This document shows positions 1-5,535 of a stretch of 6,532 bases of DNA, in pieces (within the stretch, counting starts at the first letter, position 1; every line of letters begins with the position of its first letter). The notes under the pieces were generated by a model, which saw only the letters and a list, made by a program, of their open reading frames with translations, was not told the DNA's origin and did no database searches. Both the position numbers and the translations under genes were made by a program. The stretch is taken from the NCBI GenBank assembly GCA_964639535.1, contig CAZXDV010000184.1, forward strand, positions 1 to 6,532, written 5' to 3'. This DNA is from WLWS01 sp964639535 (GTDB lineage Bacteria > Pseudomonadota > Gammaproteobacteria > Eutrophobiales > Eutrophobiaceae).

Positions 1-245
1 CATTTGTCGGACTCATCGGTTCAGCAACAAAGTTAAAGCGTTTTCAGAAACGCCTGCTTGAGTCCGGCATCAGCAATGAACAACTGGATAAACTTTGTTG
101 CCCCATTGGCATCGAGGGCATCAACAACAAGACACCCGGGGCCATTGCCCTGTCGGTGGCTGCGCAATTACAGGAGCTTTATGAAAAGAATAATGCGAGC
201 GTGGGCGAGGCCCGGGCCGGAAACAGGGACGTGAGGGCACACTGA
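1..245 (+). CDS. xdhC: Xanthine dehydrogenase accessory protein XdhC, C-terminal part (5' end outside window)
   Basis: An open frame enters from the left edge (first whole codon at 3) and ends at TGA 243-245, giving the last 80 residues. They contain the C-terminal XdhC signature: FVGLIGSATK, then a basic stretch (KRFQKRLLESG), then CPIGIEGINNKTPGAIALSVAAQL. The GxIGS, CPIG and K-x-P-x-x-IA-x-S-x-AA pattern is characteristic of the Rossmann-like half of XdhC/CoxI proteins. In the family, XdhC binds molybdenum cofactor, assists its sulfuration and inserts it into xanthine dehydrogenase in the cytoplasm. The last 20 or so residues are polar and poorly conserved. The stop codon directly abuts the GTG start of puuD, so the two are probably co-transcribed and translationally coupled; this fits xanthine dehydrogenase making the urate that PuuD uses. 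The xdhAB genes are presumably upstream, outside the window. Confidence 0.9.
   Translation, partial: FVGLIGSATKLKRFQKRLLESGISNEQLDKLCCPIGIEGINNKTPGAIALSVAAQLQELYEKNNASVGEARAGNRDVRAH
233..237 (+). promoter_or_regulatory. Ribosome binding site of puuD, inside the end of xdhC
   Basis: GAGGG lies 8 nt upstream of the GTG at 246, inside the last codons of xdhC. It supports the GTG start, which follows the xdhC TGA without any gap, and suggests termination-reinitiation coupling. Confidence 0.6.
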
Positions 246-1448
246 GTGGAAGCTTACCTGCTTGAGTGGCTTAACCTCCTGGTAAGGTGGACACACCTGA
301 TTGTTGGCATCGCCTGGATCGGCTCTTCCTTTTATTTTGTCTGGCTCGATACCAACCTTAATAAACCTCCCCGCGATCCGGAAAGCGACGACGTGGCGGG
401 AGATCTCTGGGCGGTACATGGTGGCGGCTTTTACCATGCTCAAAAATACCAGGTGGCGCCGCAGGAATTACCCGAGCCACTGCACTGGTTCAAGTGGGAA
501 GCCTACACTACCTGGCTAAGCGGTTTTGCCCTGTTCGTGCTGATGTATTACGTGAATGCAGATGTCTACCTGGTTGATAGCTCCAGCGGTATCAGCGCCA
601 ATGCCGCGATTGGCATCAGTGTCGCCCTGCTGCTTGCGGGGTGGGTGGTTTACGACCTGCTTTGTCGTAGCGGATTGAACGATCGCCTGATTGGCGCACT
701 GGGATTCCTTCTAATCATTCTCGTCAGCTGGCTGGTTAGCCAGTACTTCAGCGGGCGCGGCGCCTATATCCAGGTTGGCGCAATGCTTGGCACAATCATG
801 GTAGCCAACGTGCTGATGATCATCATTCCAGGGCAGCGGGAACTGGTAGAGGCAAAGAAACGCGGCGAGGAACCAGACCCCATGCCCGGTATCAGGGGCA
901 AACAACGCTCGGTTCATAATAACTACATTACCCTGCCCGTGCTGTTTGTCATGCTAAGTCCACATTACCCGATGACCTACAGCCATGATTACAACTGGCT
1001 CGTGCTGATTGTCATTTTTGTCGCAGCGATCCTGATCCGTCACTTTTTCAACCTGCGCAATAGCGGCAAGGTACAACCCATGCTACCCATTGCCGCCGTA
1101 CTCATTCTTGCTGGACTGGCTTTTGCCATCGCGCCAAAAACGAAGTCTTCCGCCGATACCACGGCACATGTTCCAGTCGACATGGTCGTATCCTTTGCCG
1201 ACGTACAGGCCATCATCGTGAATCGCTGCAACACCTGTCATTCAAGCACCCCGAATCATCCAACTGCACCCGTGGCACCCAACGGCGTGATGTTTGATAC
1301 ACGGGAGCAGATTGAACAATGGGCTGCACGCATACATGAACGTACCGTCGTCACCCGTACTATGCCACTGGCCAATCTTACCGGGATTACGGACGAGGAA
1401 AGAAATATGCTGGATGCGTGGTTCCGCGGTATCGCAAAAAGCCCGTAA
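246..1448 (+). CDS. puuD: Membrane-bound cytochrome c urate oxidase (urate hydroxylase) PuuD
   Basis: This 400-residue protein matches the PuuD layout: an N-terminal membrane domain (Urate_ox_N/DUF989 type) and a C-terminal class I cytochrome c domain. About eight hydrophobic segments are visible near residues 10-32, 83-102, 120-139, 149-165, 176-194, 225-240, 250-265 and 279-296. The opening WTHLIVGIAWIGSSFYF and the HGGGFYHAQKYQ stretch are family hallmarks. The cytochrome domain has one haem c site, CNTCH (328-332), and a likely distal ligand Met373 (RTMPLANLTG). In the family it oxidises urate to 5-hydroxyisourate and passes electrons to the respiratory chain, so no hydrogen peroxide is made. 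Haem c attachment places the C-terminus in the periplasm; an even number of helices would put the N-terminus there too (inference). The GTG start has a good ribosome site and abuts xdhC. Length is usual for the full-length form; nothing appears truncated. Confidence 0.95.
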   Translation: MEAYLLEWLNLLVRWTHLIVGIAWIGSSFYFVWLDTNLNKPPRDPESDDVAGDLWAVHGGGFYHAQKYQVAPQELPEPLHWFKWEAYTTWLSGFALFVLMYYVNADVYLVDSSSGISANAAIGISVALLLAGWVVYDLLCRSGLNDRLIGALGFLLIILVSWLVSQYFSGRGAYIQVGAMLGTIMVANVLMIIIPGQRELVEAKKRGEEPDPMPGIRGKQRSVHNNYITLPVLFVMLSPHYPMTYSHDYNWLVLIVIFVAAILIRHFFNLRNSGKVQPMLPIAAVLILAGLAFAIAPKTKSSADTTAHVPVDMVVSFADVQAIIVNRCNTCHSSTPNHPTAPVAPNGVMFDTREQIEQWAARIHERTVVTRTMPLANLTGITDEERNMLDAWFRGIAKSP

Positions 1449-1475
1449 GTGAAACCAAAGCTGGTCGCTCAATTA

Positions 1476-1832
1476 TCAGAACGATTTTGATTCACTTTCC
1501 GTCATGGAAAAATAGTTCTCGGTAAAGGCGATAGCTGCCTCGGAGTCAAAAGCCTTGCAGGTAAACAACACAACCGCGAGGAACCGGGCAGAGCTCCACA
1601 CGTAAATTGAAATACCGGAATCTATTAACGGAATGAAGGCATCAAAGCCCTGGTTTTCATCCTTGCCGGTGCCTTCGGGGGAATGGATGATGGGTTCGCC
1701 ATAGGTTCTCAAATCGAGTTCCGCTGCCAGCTGCAACAGGTATTCCCTGACATTGGATTCCTGCACCTCGATGCTGTAGTTGCCTTCAATGAGCAGGCGC
1801 TGGCGTATAATTTCCGGGGCAAGGTCTTTCAT
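1476..1832 (-). CDS. Small S-adenosylmethionine decarboxylase-like protein with altered processing residues
   Basis: A 118-residue protein, last in the minus-strand operon, 15 nt after the small membrane protein. It aligns without gaps to the core of prokaryotic AdoMet decarboxylase (SpeD, class 1b): residues 61-92 (QGFDAFIPLIDS, then GISIYVW, then FTC) match the SpeD stretch QGVSG...ES-HISIHTW...FTC. Ser72 falls on the serine that becomes the pyruvoyl group and Cys92 on the catalytic cysteine. The SpeD processing histidine (His68 in Thermotoga numbering, from memory) is Tyr77, the processing serine (Ser55) is Asp64, and the ESH triplet is DSG. The N-terminal QRLLIEG resembles the SpeD beta strand RHLLVD. 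It may be a diverged decarboxylase, perhaps with another substrate, or a non-catalytic paralogue. The start is ATG with a weak, distant AAGGG upstream. I recall similar proteins as a conserved family, so this is unlikely to be a decaying gene; its function is unknown. Confidence 0.75.
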   Translation of the reverse strand: MKDLAPEIIRQRLLIEGNYSIEVQESNVREYLLQLAAELDLRTYGEPIIHSPEGTGKDENQGFDAFIPLIDSGISIYVWSSARFLAVVLFTCKAFDSEAAIAFTENYFSMTESESKSF

Positions 1833-1847
1833 TTGATCAAACCACCC

Positions 1848-2066
1848 TTATTCTTCAAGTCTCTTGCTTGCCGCATCCTGCATGAAGTCATTCATCTCAT
1901 TTTCAAACTTCTCCACGTCACCCGGCGCAGTTGGCACCCTCGGTACAGAAACCCCGGTCTCCGCGGAGACCTCTTCATACCTGTCACTGGATGAGCCCGA
2001 ATCAAGCTGTTGCTTGACCAGCAGGCCGATAATTGCAAGGACAATAAGTATTCCTATCAATCTCAT
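1848..2066 (-). CDS. Small single-pass membrane protein, function unknown
   Basis: This 72-residue protein begins MRLIGILIVLAIIGLLVKQQ, one strong hydrophobic helix (residues 2-18) ended by a lysine. A Ser/Asp-rich linker follows (about 22-40), then a Val-Pro-Arg-Val-Pro stretch, then an acidic, probably helical tail (about 50-72, VEKFENEMNDFMQDAASKRL). There is no signal-peptidase site or lipobox cysteine, so it is probably an anchored protein with a soluble tail; which side the tail faces is unclear. The frame stays open upstream to an ATG at 2132 inside the preceding gene, but the ATG at 2066 is preferred: it has a strong GGAG 6 nt upstream, and the extra residues would precede the membrane helix with an unrelated sequence. 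It lies 49 nt after the gamma-glutamylcyclotransferase-like gene and 15 nt before the AdoMet-decarboxylase-like gene. I do not recognise a named family. Confidence 0.75.
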   Translation of the reverse strand: MRLIGILIVLAIIGLLVKQQLDSGSSSDRYEEVSAETGVSVPRVPTAPGDVEKFENEMNDFMQDAASKRLEE

Positions 2067-2072
2067 AATGCG

Positions 2073-2076
2073 CTCC
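2073..2076 (-). promoter_or_regulatory. Ribosome binding site that fixes the start of the 72-residue membrane protein
   Basis: On the minus strand a purine-rich run (GGGAGAGGGAG) ends in GGAG 6 nt before the ATG at 2066. It decides in favour of this start over the in-frame ATG at 2132, which overlaps the preceding gene. Confidence 0.7.
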
Positions 2077-2115
2077 CTCTCCCGGGTTTCCCCGCAACAT
2101 ATAGTAAACCAGGTG

Positions 2116-2523
2116 TTAAATCCATTGTTCAATCTCGGCTACATACTCATCGGGCAATTCAAGTTTCATCGCAACCCTGGCAAGGCTCTTCGCATATTCA
2201 CTGTTACTACCCGATAACTTTTCTACTGGCAAAACATAGCTTACTGCTTGAATTGCACCACCATCCATGTAAACCGCTTCGACATCCAGGGGTTTATAGT
2301 CTTTTACACTTTCATCCTGGTAAAGCTTTCGTACCTCGCTATCAGCAAGTTCTATAACTGTTCCATAACAGCGGGAACCGGGGCTTGCCAGCAGCGTTGC
2401 ACGTTCACCGATCTTTAGCTGATAGCCTGGCAGGCAGGCCAGGGTTACATTTACCGGGTGACATTCCTTTTCTTCCAGCACCTGTGGATCCATAAAAAGA
2501 CCGTAGAAGAATATTGCTGGCAT
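2116..2523 (-). CDS. Gamma-glutamylcyclotransferase-like (GGCT/AIG2 fold) protein
   Basis: A 135-residue protein that opens FFYGLFMDPQVL, the YGxxM/N loop that binds the gamma-glutamyl moiety in the GGCT-like fold. It continues with GYQLKIGERATL, then SPGSRCYGTVIELADSEVRKLYQDES. By comparison with the LDEQEG segment of human GGCT, Glu71 (LYQDES) is the likely catalytic acid. The family releases 5-oxoproline from gamma-glutamyl amino acids, glutathione or gamma-glutamyl amines; the substrate here cannot be read from sequence. The length is normal for small bacterial members and there is no signal peptide, so it should be cytoplasmic. The ATG start follows the stop of the metallo-beta-lactamase-fold gene after only 3 nt, with a GGAG 9 nt upstream inside that gene, indicating coupled translation. 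Bacterial genomes usually annotate this type only as gamma-glutamylcyclotransferase family protein. Confidence 0.85.
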   Translation of the reverse strand: MPAIFFYGLFMDPQVLEEKECHPVNVTLACLPGYQLKIGERATLLASPGSRCYGTVIELADSEVRKLYQDESVKDYKPLDVEAVYMDGGAIQAVSYVLPVEKLSGSNSEYAKSLARVAMKLELPDEYVAEIEQWI

Positions 2524-2526
2524 GCG

Positions 2527-3453
2527 CTAAAACTCCACGCATTGTAAATCCTGCGCAAACACCAGCTCTCCCTGGTAGCGATGGCGTATTATTTCCAGTG
2601 AGCTATCTTTTTCTGCGAGACTTCGCTTCATGTGATGGGAGAGCAGCAGCTTTCTTACCCCTGCACCAGCCGCGATACGCCCAATCGATGAAGGTGGCAT
2701 GTGCAGGTTTCTCGCTACCCGGCCTGCTTCCTCAGGTACTGCGTGATGGGCAACGAGGAGATCGGCTCGCCCAGCCAGGCTGCTGAGGATTTCATTCTGG
2801 TTACTCATGTCACCACTAAACACTACGCGCTTGCCACCAACCTCGATGCGCCAGGCCAATGCCGGTAATGGACCGTGGTGCACCGAGACCGCCACCAGTC
2901 GAAAACCAGCGACCTGTTCAATGATCTTTTCAGCTTTACCAGGTGGAGTGACGTTTCCGGGAATCAATCGATAGTCATCGCTGCCGTCCAGGTATGAAGC
3001 CAGGTAGGGATAGGCACCACCGGGACCAATTAAACGAGACACGAAGTCTGTGGTTGACGGCATAAGATCATTACCGCCTGGCCCGAGAACGGGTAAATCA
3101 CGGTTTCGACCGGAGAAGAACGAGGCCTTGACCAGGGCCGGAAGATCGCTGCTGTGGTCCACGTGAAGATGACTCAGGAGTATTGCATCAAGGTCGTTTA
3201 TGGATGCGCCTGACTCTTCAAAGCGCTGCATGCTGCCGCTACCAATGTCGACCAGTATTCTTGCCTTGCCATTCAGCCATAGCAGGTAAGAGCTTGATGT
3301 CCTGCCGTCATCCAGCTCGGGGCCACCGGAGCCCAGCACCTGTAGCCAGGTGCCTGTATCCCCGCAGGCAGGATGAGCAAGACAGGGTACAAAAAGCAGG
3401 AGCAGCAACAGGCACTTTTGCAAGCGCCCGGTTTTTGTCAGGTGTCCAGCCAT
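2527..3453 (-). CDS. Secreted metallo-beta-lactamase-fold hydrolase
   Basis: A 308-residue protein with an N-terminal signal-like segment: a basic start (HLTKTGRLQK), then a hydrophobic core CLLLLLLFVPCLA (14-26), suggesting export to the periplasm. No canonical lipobox is present, though Cys30 lies close after the core. The mature part has the metal-binding pattern of the MBL fold: SHLHVDH (His95, His97, Asp99, His100), VHHGP (192-194), SGD (Asp215) and LSHH (273-274). The spacing resembles the RNase Z/arylsulfatase-like branch rather than true beta-lactamases. The two-metal hydrolase chemistry is well supported; the substrate is unknown. The start overlaps the end of the acetyltransferase gene by 16 nt and has no clear ribosome site, so it probably relies on coupling. 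An exported hydrolase is unexpected among the cytoplasmic ureide enzymes. Confidence 0.88.
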   Translation of the reverse strand: MAGHLTKTGRLQKCLLLLLLFVPCLAHPACGDTGTWLQVLGSGGPELDDGRTSSSYLLWLNGKARILVDIGSGSMQRFEESGASINDLDAILLSHLHVDHSSDLPALVKASFFSGRNRDLPVLGPGGNDLMPSTTDFVSRLIGPGGAYPYLASYLDGSDDYRLIPGNVTPPGKAEKIIEQVAGFRLVAVSVHHGPLPALAWRIEVGGKRVVFSGDMSNQNEILSSLAGRADLLVAHHAVPEEAGRVARNLHMPPSSIGRIAAGAGVRKLLLSHHMKRSLAEKDSSLEIIRHRYQGELVFAQDLQCVEF

Positions 3454-3941
3454 TTGTACATGACCAGGGCATCAATAAAACCCAGCGTGGGATGCTTGAA
3501 AGCTTTCGGCAGGGTGCCGACAACATCAAACCCGAGTTTTTTCCAGAGTTTAACCGCGCCCTCGTTACTGGATGCCACAAAATTGTACTGCATCGCCTTG
3601 TAGCCCAATTCCCTCGCCACTTCCTGCGAATGTTCACACATGGCAGTAGCAAGACCCTTACCCCTGGCAGATGCGGCTACCATGTAACCGCAGTTGCACA
3701 CGTGTTCACCGGGGCCCGACTGGTTTGTCTTGATATAGTATGTGCCTTGAATACCTTCATCATCCTCGGCAACAAAAGTACGTCGAGGAAGTGTCATCCA
3801 CAGTTTAAGACCTTCGTCTTTTGCAACGTCCCTCGGGTAAGCATAGGTCTCTCCCGCTGCAGCGATTTCCTGGAATATGGGCCAGATATGCTCGAAGTCT
3901 GCGGCAGTGGCTTCGCGTATTTGAAGAGAAGCCGTTGTCAT
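3438..3941 (-). CDS. GNAT-family N-acetyltransferase
   Basis: A 167-residue, single-domain GNAT protein. It opens with the usual beta strand (LQIREATAADFEHIWPIF) and GETYAYPRD. The acetyl-CoA pyrophosphate loop is R93-G-K-G96-L-A98 (family pattern R/Q-x-x-G-x-G/A), preceded by the strand CNCGYMVAASA. Motif B follows as SSNEGAVKLWKKLGF (124-138), and the protein ends AFKHPTLGFIDALVMYKWL, which I recall from a group of bacterial GNATs annotated only generically. The acceptor is therefore unknown; amino acids, amines or a ureide intermediate are all possible. The ATG overlaps the allA stop as ATGA and there is no good ribosome site of its own, so translation probably depends on allA. This tight coupling suggests a role beside ureidoglycolate breakdown, but that is inference. 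Confidence 0.88.
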   Translation of the reverse strand: MTTASLQIREATAADFEHIWPIFQEIAAAGETYAYPRDVAKDEGLKLWMTLPRRTFVAEDDEGIQGTYYIKTNQSGPGEHVCNCGYMVAASARGKGLATAMCEHSQEVARELGYKAMQYNFVASSNEGAVKLWKKLGFDVVGTLPKAFKHPTLGFIDALVMYKWLDT

Positions 3942-4429
3942 TGCAGATCGAGGCTGAGCGCTTCGGCCAGGTCCTGGATCTCGCAGTTGTCGCCTTCGCC
4001 GCCGCGGTCAATGACAAGAAAACGGCTTTCGGGTTTCAATACCAGCAGCGGGTGATGCCAGGTGTTGGGCCTGAAATTAACACCCTGCCTGCCGTTGGTG
4101 ATAAAGGCCCTGACGCTGCCAGGCGTGGCCTCGGTGGCCACCACCACGAGGAAGGGATCGGAACCAAGCGGAACAAAAGCCTGGCTTGCCAGCGGGTGAC
4201 GTTCAAGCATCCTGATTTGAATGGGTTGCTTGAGCGGGTTGCTCTCGTAAATACTGATCTGCGGATGACCGTTCTTCGTTAACACATCGATACTTGCAAG
4301 GTCACTGTAGTTGCGCGCGCTACCATCATTGATCAGCTTAAACTGCCTGCCGTCGGTTTCGATGACATCACCATACCCGGTAAAGCTATCCTGGCTTAAG
4401 GGGGAAGGCCTTAGTACACGGTCGCTCAT
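3938..4429 (-). CDS. allA: Ureidoglycolate lyase AllA
   Basis: This 163-residue protein is close to the usual 160 residues of the family and matches it along its length: LSQDSFTGYGDVIET near the start, then LINDGSARNYSDLA, LERHPLASQAFVPL, RAFITNGRQGVNF, TWHHPLLVL and FLVIDRGG followed by DNCE. The enzyme splits ureidoglycolate into glyoxylate and urea in the cytoplasm, the step after allantoicase. The ATG at 4429 is chosen because homology begins there. The frame is open further upstream to a GTG at 4480, but that would add 17 unrelated residues inside alc. The chosen start is 10 nt after the alc stop with a short AGG 5 nt upstream. Its own stop overlaps the acetyltransferase start (ATGA). 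The two urea-releasing steps encoded side by side imply that urea is a major product. Confidence 0.95.
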   Translation of the reverse strand: MSDRVLRPSPLSQDSFTGYGDVIETDGRQFKLINDGSARNYSDLASIDVLTKNGHPQISIYESNPLKQPIQIRMLERHPLASQAFVPLGSDPFLVVVATEATPGSVRAFITNGRQGVNFRPNTWHHPLLVLKPESRFLVIDRGGEGDNCEIQDLAEALSLDLQ

Positions 4430-4439
4430 GCCGGCCTGG

Positions 4440-5456
4440 CTAAGAAATATGCCCAATAACCCTGACACGGCTGAGACCACCGTCAGGATAAATCTGTATT
4501 CTCAGGTGGCTTGCCCTGACTTCGGCTTCGAGCTCATCTGAAAAAGTATGCACAGCGTCAGCACCCAGTTTCTGCCTTTTAAGGATCGGTACCCAGTCAA
4601 GACTGCCGGGATCAGCCATGGATGATTCATCGGCGATGACACAACCCTCGATGGAGACACCATCGGGATAATTACCCTTGAAAAAGGCAGTATCTACTTC
4701 AAGCTGTTTTACCACGCCGGGATGACCAAGCCTGATAATTACCCAGTCATTGCCGGGCTCGCGCCGACGGCGTGTTTCCCAACCATCGCCCATGTTAATC
4801 CCCTTGCCAGGCATGAGAATATTGCCCATGACACCAAAGTGTTCATCATTACATGCCAGGGCCACACCTCCGTTCACCGCGGCGGCAAGATCTACAAGCT
4901 CGTCTGCCGCGACCTCGCTCCAGTCTTTGTGCACCTGTCCAAAAAGCTTGAGACGGGCAACGCCACCATCGGGGTAAATGTGCAGGCGTACGTGGTTCCA
5001 GTTAGCGGTATTTTCGATTTCAAAAATATTGTGGCTATCACCGGATAGCTCTACCTCGGAAAGTATTTCAGTCCATGCCGTGGAATCATCCAGTGGCGTG
5101 TCGCTGTAACAGGCCTCGACAGAGGCCCGCGGTGGAAAATTGCCGGTAAAATGCCGTGTATCAATGTCAATCACGGCTATCCTGCCCGGTAAGCCCATTT
5201 TTACCACGCAGTAATCATGGCCTTCCGTGCGTTTTCGTCTTGATTCCCAGCCATCCATCCACTTACCGTGATCATCGTACTTGTCATCGATAAATACCGG
5301 CTCGGCAGGATTGAGCATCCTTTCCATGGGCGCAAAAAAATCATCGGTGCAGTAGATCGCCTCGGCACCAAGCCTGCTGTTAGCCAGGTCCAGGTAGCGG
5401 CTACGATACGGAGCAAGCACGTCTGTTGTTGAATCGTTCAATTTTCTACAGCTCAT
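4440..5456 (-). CDS. alc: Allantoicase (allantoate amidinohydrolase)
   Basis: A 338-residue protein built from two related allantoicase (jelly-roll) repeats, about 28-173 and 197-337. The repeats can be read against each other: KWMDGWESRRKR with FTGNFPP in the first, GDGWETRRRR with FKGNYPDG in the second, and each ends with an IYPDGG motif (VRLHIYPDGGVARLKLFG and LRIQIYPDGGLSRVRVIG). The length is usual for the family. Alc hydrolyses allantoate to ureidoglycolate and urea in the cytoplasm, feeding AllA, whose gene follows 10 nt later. It is the first gene of the seven-gene minus-strand run and is divergent from puuE. The ATG at 5456 is the first start in frame and precedes the homologous region by about 25 residues; no convincing ribosome site precedes it, so initiation may be leaderless-like or slightly downstream. 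Confidence 0.95.
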   Translation of the reverse strand: MSCRKLNDSTTDVLAPYRSRYLDLANSRLGAEAIYCTDDFFAPMERMLNPAEPVFIDDKYDDHGKWMDGWESRRKRTEGHDYCVVKMGLPGRIAVIDIDTRHFTGNFPPRASVEACYSDTPLDDSTAWTEILSEVELSGDSHNIFEIENTANWNHVRLHIYPDGGVARLKLFGQVHKDWSEVAADELVDLAAAVNGGVALACNDEHFGVMGNILMPGKGINMGDGWETRRRREPGNDWVIIRLGHPGVVKQLEVDTAFFKGNYPDGVSIEGCVIADESSMADPGSLDWVPILKRQKLGADAVHTFSDELEAEVRASHLRIQIYPDGGLSRVRVIGHIS

Positions 5457-5460
5457 TGGT

Positions 5461-5490
5461 CTAAATTAGTGATTATTGTAAACAATTTAG
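5461..5490. repeat. 7-bp inverted repeat in the alc/puuE control region
   Basis: CTAAATT at 5461-5467 is exactly complementary to AATTTAG at 5484-5490, with 16 nt between. The arms sit next to the alc start and overlap the right half of the ATTGT/ACAAT palindrome. It may be a regulator site; in such AT-rich DNA chance cannot be excluded. Confidence 0.35.
5475..5486. promoter_or_regulatory. Candidate operator palindrome ATTGT-AA-ACAAT
   Basis: A 12-bp near-perfect palindrome (5-bp arms, 2-bp centre) lies between the divergent genes, on top of the proposed alc -10 box. Its TTGT-N2-ACAA form resembles sites of GntR/FadR-type repressors, a family that often controls catabolic operons. One site could control both directions. 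No regulator gene is in the window, so the regulator is unknown. Confidence 0.4.
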
Positions 5491-5523
5491 GTAAAACTTG
5501 AATAAAATAGCGCTGAAATCCAC

Positions 5524-5527
5524 GGAG
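5524..5527 (+). promoter_or_regulatory. Ribosome binding site of puuE (GTG start)
   Basis: GGAG lies 8 nt before the GTG at 5536 and supports this non-ATG start; the next in-frame ATG (codon 12) would remove the conserved N-terminal YPRDMVGYG. Confidence 0.7.
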
Positions 5528-5535
5528 CCTGTACT

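Larger units (their letters stand above)
5457..5535. promoter_or_regulatory. Divergent alc/puuE control region
   Basis: This 79-bp AT-rich gap is the only sizeable intergenic space in the window and must carry the promoters of both the alc operon and puuE. For alc (minus strand) a TACAAT box at 5480-5475, one mismatch from TATAAT, lies 16 nt after a weak TTCAAG; this would give a very short leader. For puuE, TAAAAT at 5503-5508 is one mismatch from consensus, with a possible TAAACA 18 nt upstream. Both assignments are weak. Two symmetric elements (5475-5486 and 5461-5490) overlap these boxes. Confidence 0.5.

Noticed and set aside
1452..1465. ACCA-AAGC-TGGT hairpin as a bidirectional terminator
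   Set aside because: A 4-bp stem without a T tract on either strand is too weak to call.
1476..1832. Calling the SpeD-like gene a pseudogene
   Set aside because: The frame is intact, the catalytic serine and cysteine are kept, and the sequence resembles a conserved family rather than decay.
2067..2115. Internal promoter (TACTAT box) or GGTTT/AAACC terminator in the 49-nt gap before the small membrane protein
   Set aside because: The -35 match is poor with about 20 nt spacing, and the stem is only 5 bp with a 16-nt loop; neither stands above chance.
2067..2132. N-terminal extension of the small membrane protein to an ATG at 2132 (94 residues)
   Set aside because: It overlaps the preceding gene, puts an unrelated segment before the membrane helix, and the ATG at 2066 has a much better ribosome site.
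3183..4282. Long plus-strand open frames opposite the MBL, GNAT and allA genes
   Set aside because: They are antisense to clearly conserved genes, and their compositions (rich in Arg, Ser, Cys and His) look like shadow translation.
4430..4480. Longer allA starting at a GTG at 4480
   Set aside because: The added 17 residues do not resemble AllA and lie inside alc; homology and length fit the ATG at 4429.
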